The notes: generated by a model not told the origin, from the letters alone. Numbered from the stretch's first letter, positions 27,581 through 36,580 are shown. The stretch: DNA of 64,000 nt from Arthrobacter sp. StoSoilB19 (GCF_019977275.1 NZ_AP024650.1:2356001-2420000), one strand, 5' to 3'. A program made the numbers and translations.

Positions 27581-28094
27581 CGTTGGAATCTGACGCTGCA
27601 AGCAACCCTTTGGCGTAGGCGGCCTGGCCGCCGTGCTGAAGGCAGTCCCCCAGGATGCTGACCAGCCGCACGCCCAGGGTGACGGGCGGATCCCAGCGCC
27701 TGTCGACCACACTGTCCAGGTCGGAATCCCCGATACCTTCCAGGACCCTGGCAGTCTGCCGGTGAACGGCCAGGTAATACTCCCGCAGGAGTTCCCGGGG
27801 CGCGCGGACTGCGTCCACCTGCTGGCTTGAGTGGCCGTAGCCCGTATCACTGTCCGCCAGCGGGAGCCCGAAGCGGGTTACGAATCCTTCGGCCTTCCAG
27901 ACCTGCTCCAATCCCGAGGCGGACGCAACCTGCGCATCTTCCACCCGTCCCATGTGCCAGACCAGCCAGGCGATGGAATTGCCTTGGCCTGCAGGACGCA
28001 GCTGCAGCTGCTCCTCATCCAGCCCGTCCAGTACCTGCCCCACCAGGCCGGGGAGGCGGTCAAACGCCTCGAGCAACAACTCCTTGGAGTGCAT
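27573..28094 (-). CDS. DinB-fold (DUF664-like) protein
   Basis: A 173-aa four-helix-bundle protein of the DinB/DUF664 type, a superfamily that includes mycothiol- and bacillithiol-dependent transferases. Candidate metal histidines are in AWLVWHMGRVED, the central helix, and LQHGGQAAYAKGLL near the C-terminus. Function is probably thiol transfer or detoxification, but this is family-level inference. ATG 28094 is preceded by GGAAGGAG. It is the first gene of the unit with rnz and selO. Confidence 0.82.
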   Translation of the reverse strand: MHSKELLLEAFDRLPGLVGQVLDGLDEEQLQLRPAGQGNSIAWLVWHMGRVEDAQVASASGLEQVWKAEGFVTRFGLPLADSDTGYGHSSQQVDAVRAPRELLREYYLAVHRQTARVLEGIGDSDLDSVVDRRWDPPVTLGVRLVSILGDCLQHGGQAAYAKGLLAASDSNGA

Positions 28095-28113
28095 GGGTCT
28101 CCTTCCCTGCGGA

Positions 28114-28140
28114 CCGGGCCCGGGCGCACCCGGCCCCGGG
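28114..28140. terminator. GC-rich hairpin between the DUF143-aa acidic gene and the DinB-fold gene
   Basis: CCGGGCCCGGG and CCCGGCCCCGGG flank CGCA and can form a very stable, slightly imperfect stem just after the stop of the acidic-protein gene. There is no T run, and the ribosome site of the next gene follows directly, so it could also reduce translation. Confidence 0.4.
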
Positions 28141-28144
28141 ATTG

Positions 28145-28576
28145 CTAGCGTTCCAGGTCGTCCGGCTCAAACTCACTAAGGGGCGAGCCGCCAAAGTTTT
28201 CCTCGTCGTCGCTTGCGTCTGCTTCCAGGCCGGTGGGATTCCCGCCGAAATCGACGTCGGCTGCTGCTTCACCCAGCGTGGGTGTGTCCGGCGGAACCTG
28301 CTCATCGCCGGAGCGGTACCGGGCCTCCGCGCTTTCGTCCCGCAGCGTCTGGTCACTCAGGAAGTCCTGCTCCTCCCCCGAGACTGCTTCGTCCTGCAGC
28401 AGCGGGTCCTCTTGCCAGCGGTCCGGATTGTTCTCTGCAGCCCCGGGGTAGCTGTCAGGTTCCCCGTTGACGGGATCGAGCTCCAGTGACGATGCCGCGC
28501 CGGGAGTCTCGTCGAGAAGAACGTCGTCTTCCTGCACAACTTCCAACTCATCGTCGGGGACGTTCTGTTCAGTCAT
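28145..28576 (-). CDS. Small acidic protein, unknown
   Basis: A 143-aa, strongly acidic protein with no membrane segment, composed of low-complexity Glu/Asp-rich stretches (DDELEVVQEDDVLLDETPG, EARYRSGDEQVPPDTPTL). Similar acidic actinobacterial proteins carry a DxxLxDE pattern and are induced by stress, but I do not assign a family. ATG 28576 follows AAAGG. It is divergent from the first Usp gene of the island, and GTAAGCATACT lies in its promoter region. Confidence 0.65.
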   Translation of the reverse strand: MTEQNVPDDELEVVQEDDVLLDETPGAASSLELDPVNGEPDSYPGAAENNPDRWQEDPLLQDEAVSGEEQDFLSDQTLRDESAEARYRSGDEQVPPDTPTLGEAAADVDFGGNPTGLEADASDDEENFGGSPLSEFEPDDLER

Positions 28577-28731
28577 GATGATGCCTTTCTCATGGGCTCC
28601 GGGCGGATAATAGTAAGCATACTGAGGAACGGTATGCCTGTGAACAGCCACTGCATTTCCGTCCCAAGCGGACAAACGGCGGTTCCCGGCCGCGCGCCAA
28701 GGCCGCAGGGCGGCCTGAACAGCGCTTCCGT

Positions 28732-28745
28732 GACTTTTGGCCCTA
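28732..28745 (+). promoter_or_regulatory. DevR/DosR-like box 1
   Basis: GACTTTTGGCCCTA, 71 bp before the tandem-Usp start at 28817. It is one of six near-identical GAC(C/T)TT(T/C)GGCCCT sites in the island and resembles half-matched versions of the DosR box GGGACTTTAGTCCC. It also lies 156 bp before the divergent acidic-protein gene. Confidence 0.65.
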
Positions 28746-28816
28746 GAGTGCCGGTGGCGGCGGGGCCAGTCTTGAAAGGCAGGAAGACCAGTTCAAGACG
28801 ACCAGGAAGTGCGGCC

Positions 28817-29683
28817 ATGACATCCCAGAAACCCATCGCTGTGGGCACCAACGACTCTGCGCAAAGCCAGGCCGCGGTCCTGTGGGCGGCCCGCCGCGCC
28901 CACCGGACGCACCTGCCGCTGGTGATCCTCCACGTCGTCGACGACCGGTGGGTAGCTGAACCCTACCCCTGGTTTGGAACCCTCCAGCAGGCCGGCGAGG
29001 AACTGCTCAAGACCGCCGCCGGCAGGCTCGAAGGAACCGTGACGGTCACGCCGACTACGGAACTGCTCACCGGAAGCGTGGGCGGCCAGCTGGCCAAGTA
29101 TTCGAAGAAGACCTCGATGATGGTCATCGGCTCCGGCAGCGGGCACCTTGGCGGGGCCCTCGCCGACCGCGCACTCCAGGTGGCGACCGCCGCCAAAGTC
29201 CCTGTCGCCGTCGTCGGGACCCAGGACCTCGAAGGCAGGTCCGGTGTGGTGGTCGGCGTTGACGGGTCTGCCGAGGCAACGCGGGCCGTCGCCTTCGCCG
29301 CGGCCGAGGCCGACCGCGAGGGAGACGAACTCACCGTCGTTTATGCCGTCAATGCGCCCGACCCCATCATCGACGCCGGCCTGACGCCGGGGGCGCTCGC
29401 GGACCTCATCGTGGACGAAGAACGCGTCGTGCTCTCCGAAACCGTGGCCGGGCTCAAGGAAGACTACCCGGACCTGACCGTGCACCAGCGGCTCGACAGG
29501 GAAAAAAACGCGGTGGACGCCCTTGTCGAGGCCGCCGCCGGGGCACGGCTGCTTGTGGTGGGCAGCCGCGGCCGGGGCGCCTTCAAGCGCCTTTTGCTCG
29601 GTTCGACCGCACACGGCGTGCTCAGGCACCTCCCGTGCCCCACGATCATTACCCGTACTGACACCGTTCACAGCCCCCTTTAG
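28817..29683 (+). CDS. Universal stress protein, tandem Usp domains
   Basis: A 288-aa protein of two Usp domains (about 1-140 and 150-285). Domain 2 has the ATP-binding signature VVGSRGRGAFKRLLLGST, whereas domain 1 has a divergent loop GSGSGHLGGALADR. Tandem ATP-binding Usps of this size are prominent members of the mycobacterial DosR regulon. ATG 28817 begins the conserved KPIAVGTNDS. It is close in sequence to the tandem Usp at 41829 (shared KPIAVG, VVDDRW and CPT(I/V)ITR), suggesting duplication. Confidence 0.93.
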   Translation: MTSQKPIAVGTNDSAQSQAAVLWAARRAHRTHLPLVILHVVDDRWVAEPYPWFGTLQQAGEELLKTAAGRLEGTVTVTPTTELLTGSVGGQLAKYSKKTSMMVIGSGSGHLGGALADRALQVATAAKVPVAVVGTQDLEGRSGVVVGVDGSAEATRAVAFAAAEADREGDELTVVYAVNAPDPIIDAGLTPGALADLIVDEERVVLSETVAGLKEDYPDLTVHQRLDREKNAVDALVEAAAGARLLVVGSRGRGAFKRLLLGSTAHGVLRHLPCPTIITRTDTVHSPL

Positions 29684-29748
29684 GCCGCAGCGCCTGCTGG
29701 TCCTTCTTCCCGCTCCACATCCTCCCCTACAGCGGAAGGTTCCACGCC

Positions 29749-31329
29749 ATGAAAAAACCCGCCGCCATCATCATGCTGGTCCTCGGCATCCTGATCTCTC
29801 TTCCGGGACTGGCCGCGCTGGCGGGAGGAGCCGTGGCATCGGCGGTGGGATCGATCCAGGGGGACGGATACCTGACCTCCGGCACATCCCGTTTTTCCGT
29901 CAGTTCCTTTGCCCTCACCTCTCCGCGGGCCGAGGCCATCGGCGAGGATGTGCCGGGCAGGCTTCCTTTCGACATCGGTACCCTGCGGCTGCGGATTGCA
30001 TCAATGATCCCCGACAAAGCGGTGTTCATTGGCATCGGCCCGCAGGCCGACGTCGAACAGTACCTGTCAGGTGTGCACCACTCGGAGCTGCTGAACATCC
30101 GGCAGCGGCCTTTCCGCGCCGAATACCGTGACGTTCCGGGCGGCAACCCCGCATCGCCGCCGGCCGGCCAGCGCTTTTGGACGGCCTCCGTTTCAGGCTC
30201 CGGCGAGCAGGAGCTGACGTGGAACATCACCCCGGGCACCTGGGAAGTGGTGGTGATGAATGCCGATGCCTCCTCCGGTGTTGATGTCCAGGCACAGGCC
30301 GGCTTCCGCTCAGACCTCATCAGGCCGGCAGCCACAGGCCTGCTGGTGGGCGGCCTCATCGCCCTCGTGATCGGTATTCCCCTCATCGTCTTCGGCGCCA
30401 TGGGACTGGGCCGGCATGCCGGGCGGCCACCTGTTGGACCATCACCGGGCGGCCCGGCGGTGGCAGGACCGGGGATGGCGGGACCGGGGATGGCGGAACC
30501 GGGGATGCAGGCGCCTGGGATGGCCGGACCGGGGATGCAGGCAGTGCCGGCCGCACCCGGAGTGGCACCCCCGCCGCAGCCGCTCACCGTGGCAGCCGAA
30601 GACCGCCGCGCCTACCCCGCAAGGCTTTTCGGTGACATCGATCCGGGACTGTCACGATGGATGTGGCTGGTCAAGTGGTTCCTGGCCATACCGCATTTCA
30701 TCCTTCTCTTCTTCCTCTGGTTTGCGTTCGTCATCACCACCATCGTGGCGGGCTTCGCCATCCTGTTCACCGGCCGGTACCCCAGGGCACTGTTCGACTT
30801 CAATGTGGGTGTCATGCGCTGGAACTGGCGGGTGGCCTTCTACGCCTACGCCGCCGTAGGCACCGACCTCTACCCGCCGTTTACGCTCAAGCGCACCAAT
30901 TATCCTGCGGACTTTGACGTTGACTACCCGGAACGGCTGTCCCGCGGGCTGGTGCTGGTGAAATGGTGGCTCCTGTCGATCCCGCACCTGCTCCTGGTGG
31001 CCGCGTTTACCAATACCACGTGGCGGTGGCGGGCGGACAACACCTTCGTTGGCGCCACCTATGAGCAAAGTGCGGGACCGTCCCTGCTGGGCCTGCTGGT
31101 TCTGGTCGCGGCAGTGATCCTGCTGTTCACCGGCCGCTACCAGCGCCCGCTGTTTGACTTCATCCTCGGCATCGACCGCTGGATCTACCGGGTCCTTGCC
31201 TACACAGCGCTGATGCGGGACGAATATCCGCCATTCCGGCTGGACCAGGGAGCCACCGAACCTGAATGGCCCGAACCGGTGATTCCGCCGGCCGGGGCAC
31301 CACCGGCGGGAGCCCCCGCGGCGCCGTGA
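29749..31329 (+). CDS. Membrane protein with two DUF4389 modules
   Basis: A 526-aa membrane protein. The N-terminal 220 residues begin with a signal-anchor-like helix (AAIIMLVLGILISLPGLAAL), followed by an extracytoplasmic domain and a second helix (LLVGGLIALVIGIPLIVFGAM). A Met/Gly/Pro repeat follows (units of GPGMA), then two DUF4389 modules: YPARLFGDIDPG with FAILFTGRYPRALFDFNVG, and VILLFTGRYQRPLFDFILG. Function is unknown. A weak DevR-like match (GGTCCTTCTTCCC, 29699) lies 38 bp upstream. Confidence 0.82.
   Translation: MKKPAAIIMLVLGILISLPGLAALAGGAVASAVGSIQGDGYLTSGTSRFSVSSFALTSPRAEAIGEDVPGRLPFDIGTLRLRIASMIPDKAVFIGIGPQADVEQYLSGVHHSELLNIRQRPFRAEYRDVPGGNPASPPAGQRFWTASVSGSGEQELTWNITPGTWEVVVMNADASSGVDVQAQAGFRSDLIRPAATGLLVGGLIALVIGIPLIVFGAMGLGRHAGRPPVGPSPGGPAVAGPGMAGPGMAEPGMQAPGMAGPGMQAVPAAPGVAPPPQPLTVAAEDRRAYPARLFGDIDPGLSRWMWLVKWFLAIPHFILLFFLWFAFVITTIVAGFAILFTGRYPRALFDFNVGVMRWNWRVAFYAYAAVGTDLYPPFTLKRTNYPADFDVDYPERLSRGLVLVKWWLLSIPHLLLVAAFTNTTWRWRADNTFVGATYEQSAGPSLLGLLVLVAAVILLFTGRYQRPLFDFILGIDRWIYRVLAYTALMRDEYPPFRLDQGATEPEWPEPVIPPAGAPPAGAPAAP
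30464..30541 (+). repeat. In-frame 15-bp repeats encoding GPGMA/Q units
   Basis: Five tandem units of the type GGACCGGGGATGGCG within the DUF4389 gene encode (G/E/A)PGM(A/Q) repeats, a flexible linker between the N-terminal domain and the membrane modules. The unit length makes copy-number change frame-neutral. Confidence 0.8.
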
Positions 31330-31341
31330 CCTTCGGCCCTA
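31328..31341 (+). promoter_or_regulatory. DevR/DosR-like box 2
   Basis: GACCTTCGGCCCTA overlapping the stop codon of the DUF4389 gene and 62 bp before the next Usp start. It is identical to box 3 at 38438-38451. Confidence 0.65.
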
Positions 31342-31403
31342 GCCCCGCAGCAGGCATCCGGGCATGATGGGCCTGACAGCGAGGGTCCGACGAGGGAGCA
31401 GAC

Positions 31404-31871
31404 ATGAGCATAGCCGGGGCACCAATTGCCAGGATCGTGGTGGGCGTCGACGGATCGGAACCGTCCCTGGAGGCACTTCGCCAGGCCCAACGGCTCGCCA
31501 CTCCCCTCGGCGCCAAGGTCCAGGCGATCGCCTGCTGGGAGTACCCGCAGGTGTACTCGGGCTACGTCATGATGGGCATTGAGGGCTTCGAGGAAGGCGC
31601 CAAGAAGGTCCTGGAAGACGCGATGGTGCAGGCTTTCGGCGCCGAGATGCCGGCCAACGTCACCTCGACCCTTGTCCGCGGCCATCCGCGTGAGGCGCTG
31701 ATCGACGCCAGCCGGGACGCCGACATGATCGTGGTGGGGCGCCGCGGGCACGGCGGGTTCGGCGGCCTGCTCCTGGGCTCCGTCAGCTCCGCCATCGTGG
31801 CCCATGCCCACTGCCCGGTACTGGTGGTCCACACGCCCGAGAGCGGAGCCCACAGCTCCAAGGAGTCCTGA
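31404..31871 (+). CDS. Universal stress protein, single domain
   Basis: A 155-aa single-domain Usp. RIVVGVDGSEPSLEAL begins the fold, and VVGRRGHGGFGGLLLGSVS is a complete G-2X-G-9X-G(S/T) ATP-binding motif. ATG 31404 has GAGGGAG upstream. It leads a probable operon with the polysaccharide deacetylase and the P-type ATPase at 32927. Confidence 0.94.
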   Translation: MSIAGAPIARIVVGVDGSEPSLEALRQAQRLATPLGAKVQAIACWEYPQVYSGYVMMGIEGFEEGAKKVLEDAMVQAFGAEMPANVTSTLVRGHPREALIDASRDADMIVVGRRGHGGFGGLLLGSVSSAIVAHAHCPVLVVHTPESGAHSSKES

Positions 31872-31915
31872 ACGGTACGTCCGGGCGGGAAAGGTACTGA
31901 CCTCCGGGACGGGTG

Positions 31916-32914
31916 ATGGCATTGCCGCTCAGTGAGGCACGACGGCGGACACCCGCCATAGCGCTCGCCGCCGCCCTGGTGGTCCTCGCCATTTCACTGG
32001 CCCTGTTGCTCCCGGCGCCCTCGGCCGGTCCGCCGTCGGCATCACCGACGGCTCCCTCCCCGCTGCCCAGCGGCTCCAGCCAGCCCGGCACAGCCAGCCC
32101 AACCGTCTCCACCCCCGCGCCGGGGCCGCAGGAGACGGAGACACCCGAAGCGGGCCAGGCTCCCGTCGAGCCCCCGGTCGTCGTGCCGCCGGTTCCCGAA
32201 CCGCAGCTCACGGAGCCACCGGCCGGCCCAACGCCACCCCGGGAGCCGGGTACTCCCCCGCAACCGGCGCCGTTCCCGGAATCCCTCCGCGGCCAGGACC
32301 TGACCGTCATCCCGGGGGCAGGCCGGGTGGTTGCCCTCACCTTCGATGCCGGAGCCAACGCGGCAGGACTGCCCATAATCCTGCCCACCCTCGCCGCCAA
32401 GGGGGTCGCCGGGACGTTTTTCCTGACCGGCAACTGGGCGGCGAACAACCCGCAGGCCGTAGCGCAGATCGTGGCCGCCGGGCACCGGGTGGCCAACCAC
32501 TCCATGACCCACCCGGGCTTCACCGGACTGGGCAACGACCAGATCTTCCAACAGGTGCGTGGTGCCGAGCAGGCCATCCTGGCAGCCGGCGCCGATCCAA
32601 GGCCGCTGTTCCGCTTCCCCTACGGCGAGCGGGACGCACGCACCATCGCTGCAGTCAACTCCCTGGGCTACGTGGCCGTCAGGTGGACCGTGGACACCCT
32701 GGGCTGGAAAGGCACCAGTGGAGGTTCCAGCGTGCAGGCGGTCGCCGACCGCGTCCAGGCCGGCCTGCAGCCCGGTGAAATCGTCCTCATGCACATCGGG
32801 TCCAATCCCGACGACGGCACCACCCTCGACGCCGACGCCCTCCCCCGGATCATTGACCGCATCGCTGCCGCAGGATACGGCTTCACCACGCTCGATGCCC
32901 TGCCGGGGCAGTGA
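31916..32914 (+). CDS. Secreted polysaccharide deacetylase (CE4/NodB domain)
   Basis: A 332-aa exported enzyme. An N-terminal hydrophobic segment (IALAAALVVLAISLALLLPAP) is followed by a Pro/Ser/Thr-rich linker to about residue 125 and then a NodB domain with motif 1 VALTFDAGANAAG, motif 2 NHSMTHPGFTGL, motif 3 FRFPYGERD and a terminal IVLMHIG. Motif 1 has FDAG rather than FDDG, so one of the usual metal-ligand Asp positions is Ala. It may deacetylate peptidoglycan sugars. Start is ATG 31916 or GTG 31913. It lies 44 bp after a Usp gene. Confidence 0.85.
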   Translation: MALPLSEARRRTPAIALAAALVVLAISLALLLPAPSAGPPSASPTAPSPLPSGSSQPGTASPTVSTPAPGPQETETPEAGQAPVEPPVVVPPVPEPQLTEPPAGPTPPREPGTPPQPAPFPESLRGQDLTVIPGAGRVVALTFDAGANAAGLPIILPTLAAKGVAGTFFLTGNWAANNPQAVAQIVAAGHRVANHSMTHPGFTGLGNDQIFQQVRGAEQAILAAGADPRPLFRFPYGERDARTIAAVNSLGYVAVRWTVDTLGWKGTSGGSSVQAVADRVQAGLQPGEIVLMHIGSNPDDGTTLDADALPRIIDRIAAAGYGFTTLDALPGQ

Positions 32915-32926
32915 GGCCGCGGCACC

Positions 32927-35743
32927 ATGGCGAAGACCCGGCCCTCCCGACGCGGGCACGTGCAGCCCCCGCGGCCGGAACCATCCTCCACCGGCCGCCA
33001 ACCGGACGCTGTCCCTGATCCGGCACACCACGGGCTGCCGGTCCACGAGGTCGTCCTGCTGCTGGAAACGGATGCGGCCAGGGGCCTTGGCCAGGAAGAG
33101 GTAGCGCGCCGGCGCGCCCAGTTTGGTGCGAACGAGCTTCCCCGGTCCAGGGGCGGGGGAATCGCCCGCAAGCTGGGGCGCCAGTTCAACAACCCGCTGG
33201 TCTACGTCCTGTTGGCCGCCGCCGCCGTCACCGTGGTCCTTGGCGCGTTCCTGGACGCCGGCGTCATCCTCGCCGTGGTGCTGGTCAACACGCTGATCGG
33301 ATTCGTCCAGGAAGTCCGGGCTGAAGCGGCCCTGGACGCCCTTCACTCGCTTGTCCGCACCCACGCCACCGTCATGCGCGGCGGCGAACGGAGGCAGGTC
33401 CCCTCCGAGGACCTGGTCCCCGGCGACCTTGTGCTGCTGGAGGCCGGCGACCAGGTACCGGCTGACCTCCGCCTGGTGCGCCTGTCCGCCTTACGGGCGG
33501 ACGAATCGGCGCTGACGGGAGAATCCGACCCCGTGCCCAAGGACGAGGTGGTCCTGCCCCCGGTCACGCCGGTGGCAGACCGGAGGAACATGCTGTACAG
33601 CGGCACCCTGGTGACCGCCGGCACGGGTGCGGGGGTCGTCGTCGCCATCGGCGGCGGAACCGAACTTGGCGAGATCCACCGCCTCATGGGGACGGTCCGG
33701 CCGGTGGCCACGCCGTTAACGGTCAAACTGGCACGCTTCAGCTCGACGCTCACCATAGCCATCCTGGCCCTCGCCGCCGTGGCCTTCCTTGCCGGGCTGG
33801 CACATGGCGAGCAGCCGGGGCAAATGTTTACTGCCGCCGTCGCCCTGGCCGTAGGAGCCATCCCCGAAGGCCTTCCTGCCGCCGTCACCGTGACGCTTGC
33901 CATTGGCGTCCGCCGCATGGCGCGCCGCCGGGCCGTGGTCCGCCGGCTGCCGGTGGTGGAAACGCTGGGCAGCACCACGGTGATCTGCTCGGACAAGACG
34001 GGCACCTTCACCGAGAACCAGATGACAGTCCGGGCACTCTGGACCCCTTCCGGGACGTATGACGTTACGGGTTCCGGCTACGGACCGGAGGGACGCATCG
34101 CCCCGTCGGCAGCACAGCACACCGGCGGCCGGCAGCACGTGGCGGATTCAGCGGAGCACCCGGCGGACGGGGACGCTGCGCTGCAGTGGTCCCTCCTGGG
34201 CGGTGCAGCCTGCAACGACGCCACCGTCCGCAGGGAGGGGCAGGGGTGGCACGTACGGGGGGACCCTACCGAAGCCGCAATGCTGGTGGCAGCAGGGAAG
34301 GGCGGGATGGACGTATCCGGCTTCCTGGCGGCCAACCCGCGGAAGCAGGAACTGCCGTTCACGTCGGAGCGGCAGTTCATGGCCACCCTGCACCTTTCCA
34401 CGCTTCCGCACGGAGCCGGCGTGGTGTTCGTCAAAGGCGCCGCCGAACGGGTCCTTGACCTCTGCGGCACGGAAATGGACAGGTACGGTGCCAACAGGCC
34501 CCTCCACAGGCAGGCCGCGCTCAATGCCGCACATGCGCTCGCGGACAGCGGGCTCCGCGTGCTGGCCACGGCCATGATGCGCCTTCCCCCGGACAGCCGG
34601 CCTCTCTCCGCCATCCAATTGCGGGGCCGGATGACCCTGACCGGGCTCCAGGCCATGCACGACCCTCCCCGGGAAGCGGCCGCGGCGGCAGTGGCGGCCT
34701 GCCGGCGTGCCGGCGTGGCGGTCAAGATGATCACCGGAGACCACGTGCGGACTGCCGTAACCGTTGCCGCGGCGGTGGGCCTGGCCGCCGACCATGACAG
34801 CGGAACAGCCCTGACAGGCGCGGAGCTGGACGTCATTGCACCTGACCAGTTCGCCGATGCCGTGGAACGGGCCACGGTTTTCGCCCGGGTCTCGCCGGAA
34901 CAGAAACTCCGCCTGATCGGGGCCCTGCAGTCCCGCGGACACGTGGCCGCCATGACGGGGGATGGCGTCAACGACGCACCGGCCCTCCGGCAGGCGAATG
35001 TCGGCATTTCGATGGGACGCACCGGAACGGAGGTGGCCAAGGAGGCATCGGACATCATCCTCACCGATGACGACTTTGCCACCATTGAGGCCGCCGTTGA
35101 AGAAGGCCGGAATGTCTTCGACAACCTGACCAAATTCATCGTCTGGACCCTGCCCACCAACATGGCCGAGGGGCTGGTGATCCTCGTGGCCATCCTGCTG
35201 GGCGCAACGCTGCCCATCCTGCCCACCCAGATCCTCTGGATCAATATGACCACCGCTGTTGCCCTTGGACTCATGCTTGCCTTTGAGCCAAAGGAACCAG
35301 GACTGATGTCCCGGCCGCCACGGCCGCCGGACCGCCCCCTCCTGACGTGGGCGCTTACCGTGCGGATCCTGCTCGTTTCGGCCCTCCTCGTCGCCGGGGC
35401 ATGGTGGCTCTTCGAACATGAATTGGCCGATGGTGCCTCTCTTGCACAGGCCCGGACGTCCGCCGTGAACCTTTTCGTGGCCGTGGAGGTGTCCTACCTC
35501 TTCAGCTGCCGGTCGCTGACCCGGCCGGCGTGGCGGATAAGGCCGTTCAGCAACCGCTGGCTCCTGGTCGGCGTCGCGGTGCAGGCGGCCGGCCAACTGG
35601 CACTCACGTATGCGCCGCTGATGAACGGGCTCTTCCACACCGCCCCCATCAGCGGCGAAGCGTGGCTGCGGATCCTTGGCCTGGCCCTGCTCGCATCCGT
35701 GGCAGTCGCCGTGGACAAGCGTTTGCGGCGCCGCGGCTTCTAG
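32927..35743 (+). CDS. P2-type cation-transporting P-type ATPase
   Basis: A 938-aa P-type ATPase of the Ca2+/CtpF-like P2 group. The N-terminal cation-ATPase domain (GLGQEEVARRRAQFGANELP) is followed by A-domain DESALTGESDPVP, M4 AIPEGLPAAVTVTLAIGVRRM, phosphorylation site CSDKTGTFTENQM, P-domain MTGDGVNDAPALRQANVGI and six C-terminal helices. The motif after DKTGT is FT rather than LT. The ion is not determinable with confidence, though PEGLPA suits Ca2+ or related cations. It starts 12 bp after the deacetylase gene, so it is probably driven from box 2. Confidence 0.92.
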   Translation: MAKTRPSRRGHVQPPRPEPSSTGRQPDAVPDPAHHGLPVHEVVLLLETDAARGLGQEEVARRRAQFGANELPRSRGGGIARKLGRQFNNPLVYVLLAAAAVTVVLGAFLDAGVILAVVLVNTLIGFVQEVRAEAALDALHSLVRTHATVMRGGERRQVPSEDLVPGDLVLLEAGDQVPADLRLVRLSALRADESALTGESDPVPKDEVVLPPVTPVADRRNMLYSGTLVTAGTGAGVVVAIGGGTELGEIHRLMGTVRPVATPLTVKLARFSSTLTIAILALAAVAFLAGLAHGEQPGQMFTAAVALAVGAIPEGLPAAVTVTLAIGVRRMARRRAVVRRLPVVETLGSTTVICSDKTGTFTENQMTVRALWTPSGTYDVTGSGYGPEGRIAPSAAQHTGGRQHVADSAEHPADGDAALQWSLLGGAACNDATVRREGQGWHVRGDPTEAAMLVAAGKGGMDVSGFLAANPRKQELPFTSERQFMATLHLSTLPHGAGVVFVKGAAERVLDLCGTEMDRYGANRPLHRQAALNAAHALADSGLRVLATAMMRLPPDSRPLSAIQLRGRMTLTGLQAMHDPPREAAAAAVAACRRAGVAVKMITGDHVRTAVTVAAAVGLAADHDSGTALTGAELDVIAPDQFADAVERATVFARVSPEQKLRLIGALQSRGHVAAMTGDGVNDAPALRQANVGISMGRTGTEVAKEASDIILTDDDFATIEAAVEEGRNVFDNLTKFIVWTLPTNMAEGLVILVAILLGATLPILPTQILWINMTTAVALGLMLAFEPKEPGLMSRPPRPPDRPLLTWALTVRILLVSALLVAGAWWLFEHELADGASLAQARTSAVNLFVAVEVSYLFSCRSLTRPAWRIRPFSNRWLLVGVAVQAAGQLALTYAPLMNGLFHTAPISGEAWLRILGLALLASVAVAVDKRLRRRGF

Positions 35744-36402
35744 TGCTCATCCCCCGCGGCCGCAGCATCCGGCATAAGGCGCAGCAACACCAGGCCTGTG
35801 ACCACGGCCATCACTGCCGCCATGAGGACCGCCGCCCCTACGCCAATCACCGCGATCAGCCAGGCAGGCTGGTCCGGCTGCCACAAAGGCGGGGCAACCA
35901 GCATGAACGCTGCAAGACCCGCCGCCCAGGCCGCGGCGTTGCCGGCGATCCACGGCCACGCCCGCCGGACCTGGTGCCGCAGCTCAAACCACTGGGCAGT
36001 GCCAATGGATCCGAGCAGCAGGATCGCCGCCGCGCCACCCGCAGTCAGCCGGAGCGGAAGCGGCCAGTCCTGCCATTCCCCGAAGGTGGACGGCAGCATG
36101 CCCACGGACCAGGCGAATGCCGCGGCCACCGCGGTCAGCAGGACCCAGCGGGCCGCGGAGATCCCCGGCAACCGGTTCCGCAGGACGCGGACCTGGAACC
36201 ATCCCAGGACAGCTCCTTCGGCGAGGCCAGCCAGTACCAGGAGTGCAAATTCCGCGCGCGGCCAGGCAGTGGCCGCAAGAAACCAGGCAAGGACCGGGGC
36301 GAGGAAGCCCAGGCTCTCGCCCAGGGTCACCCAGCCCGCCCAGCGGGTGAGGAACGCACGGCGGGCTGTCCCGCCGTCGTACGTGCTGTCCGCAACGGCC
36401 AC
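35740..36402 (-). CDS. Polytopic membrane protein, unknown
   Basis: A 220-aa protein with about six hydrophobic helices (for example LGFLAPVLAWFLAATAW, FALLVLAGLAEGAVLGWFQ and WLIAVIGVGAAVLMAAVMAVVTGLVLL). No family recognised. I chose GTG 36402, which has GGGAGG 9 nt upstream; an ATG at 36522 gives a Gly-rich, less likely N-terminus. The gene overlaps the ATPase gene tail-to-tail by 4 bp. Confidence 0.6.
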   Translation of the reverse strand: MAVADSTYDGGTARRAFLTRWAGWVTLGESLGFLAPVLAWFLAATAWPRAEFALLVLAGLAEGAVLGWFQVRVLRNRLPGISAARWVLLTAVAAAFAWSVGMLPSTFGEWQDWPLPLRLTAGGAAAILLLGSIGTAQWFELRHQVRRAWPWIAGNAAAWAAGLAAFMLVAPPLWQPDQPAWLIAVIGVGAAVLMAAVMAVVTGLVLLRLMPDAAAAGDEH

Positions 36403-36566
36403 GGTGCCATCCTCCCTTCCCGCTTTACTCCCCTGCAACGGAACCGGATGCTCATCCAGATTCACCGTGCCCGCGCCGCCACCGCCAGTGCCATAAGCCC
36501 CCGGTGCGGAAGTTCCGCACATTCCGGCAGCCTAGGACCGGAGCCTGGTACCCGGCCCCGGAACAG

Positions 36567-36580
36567 GACTAATGGCTCTG
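36567..36580 (+). promoter_or_regulatory. DevR/DosR-like box, weaker match
   Basis: GACTAATGGCTCTG matches GACTTTTGGCCCTG at 11 of 14 positions and lies 81 bp before the SHOCT-DUF3040-hemerythrin unit and 165 bp before the divergent membrane-protein gene. Confidence 0.4.

Noticed and set aside
31881..31915. Extra DevR-like box before the deacetylase gene (GACCTCCGGGACG)
   Set aside because: Too many mismatches to the motif, and the gene can be read from the box before the upstream Usp.
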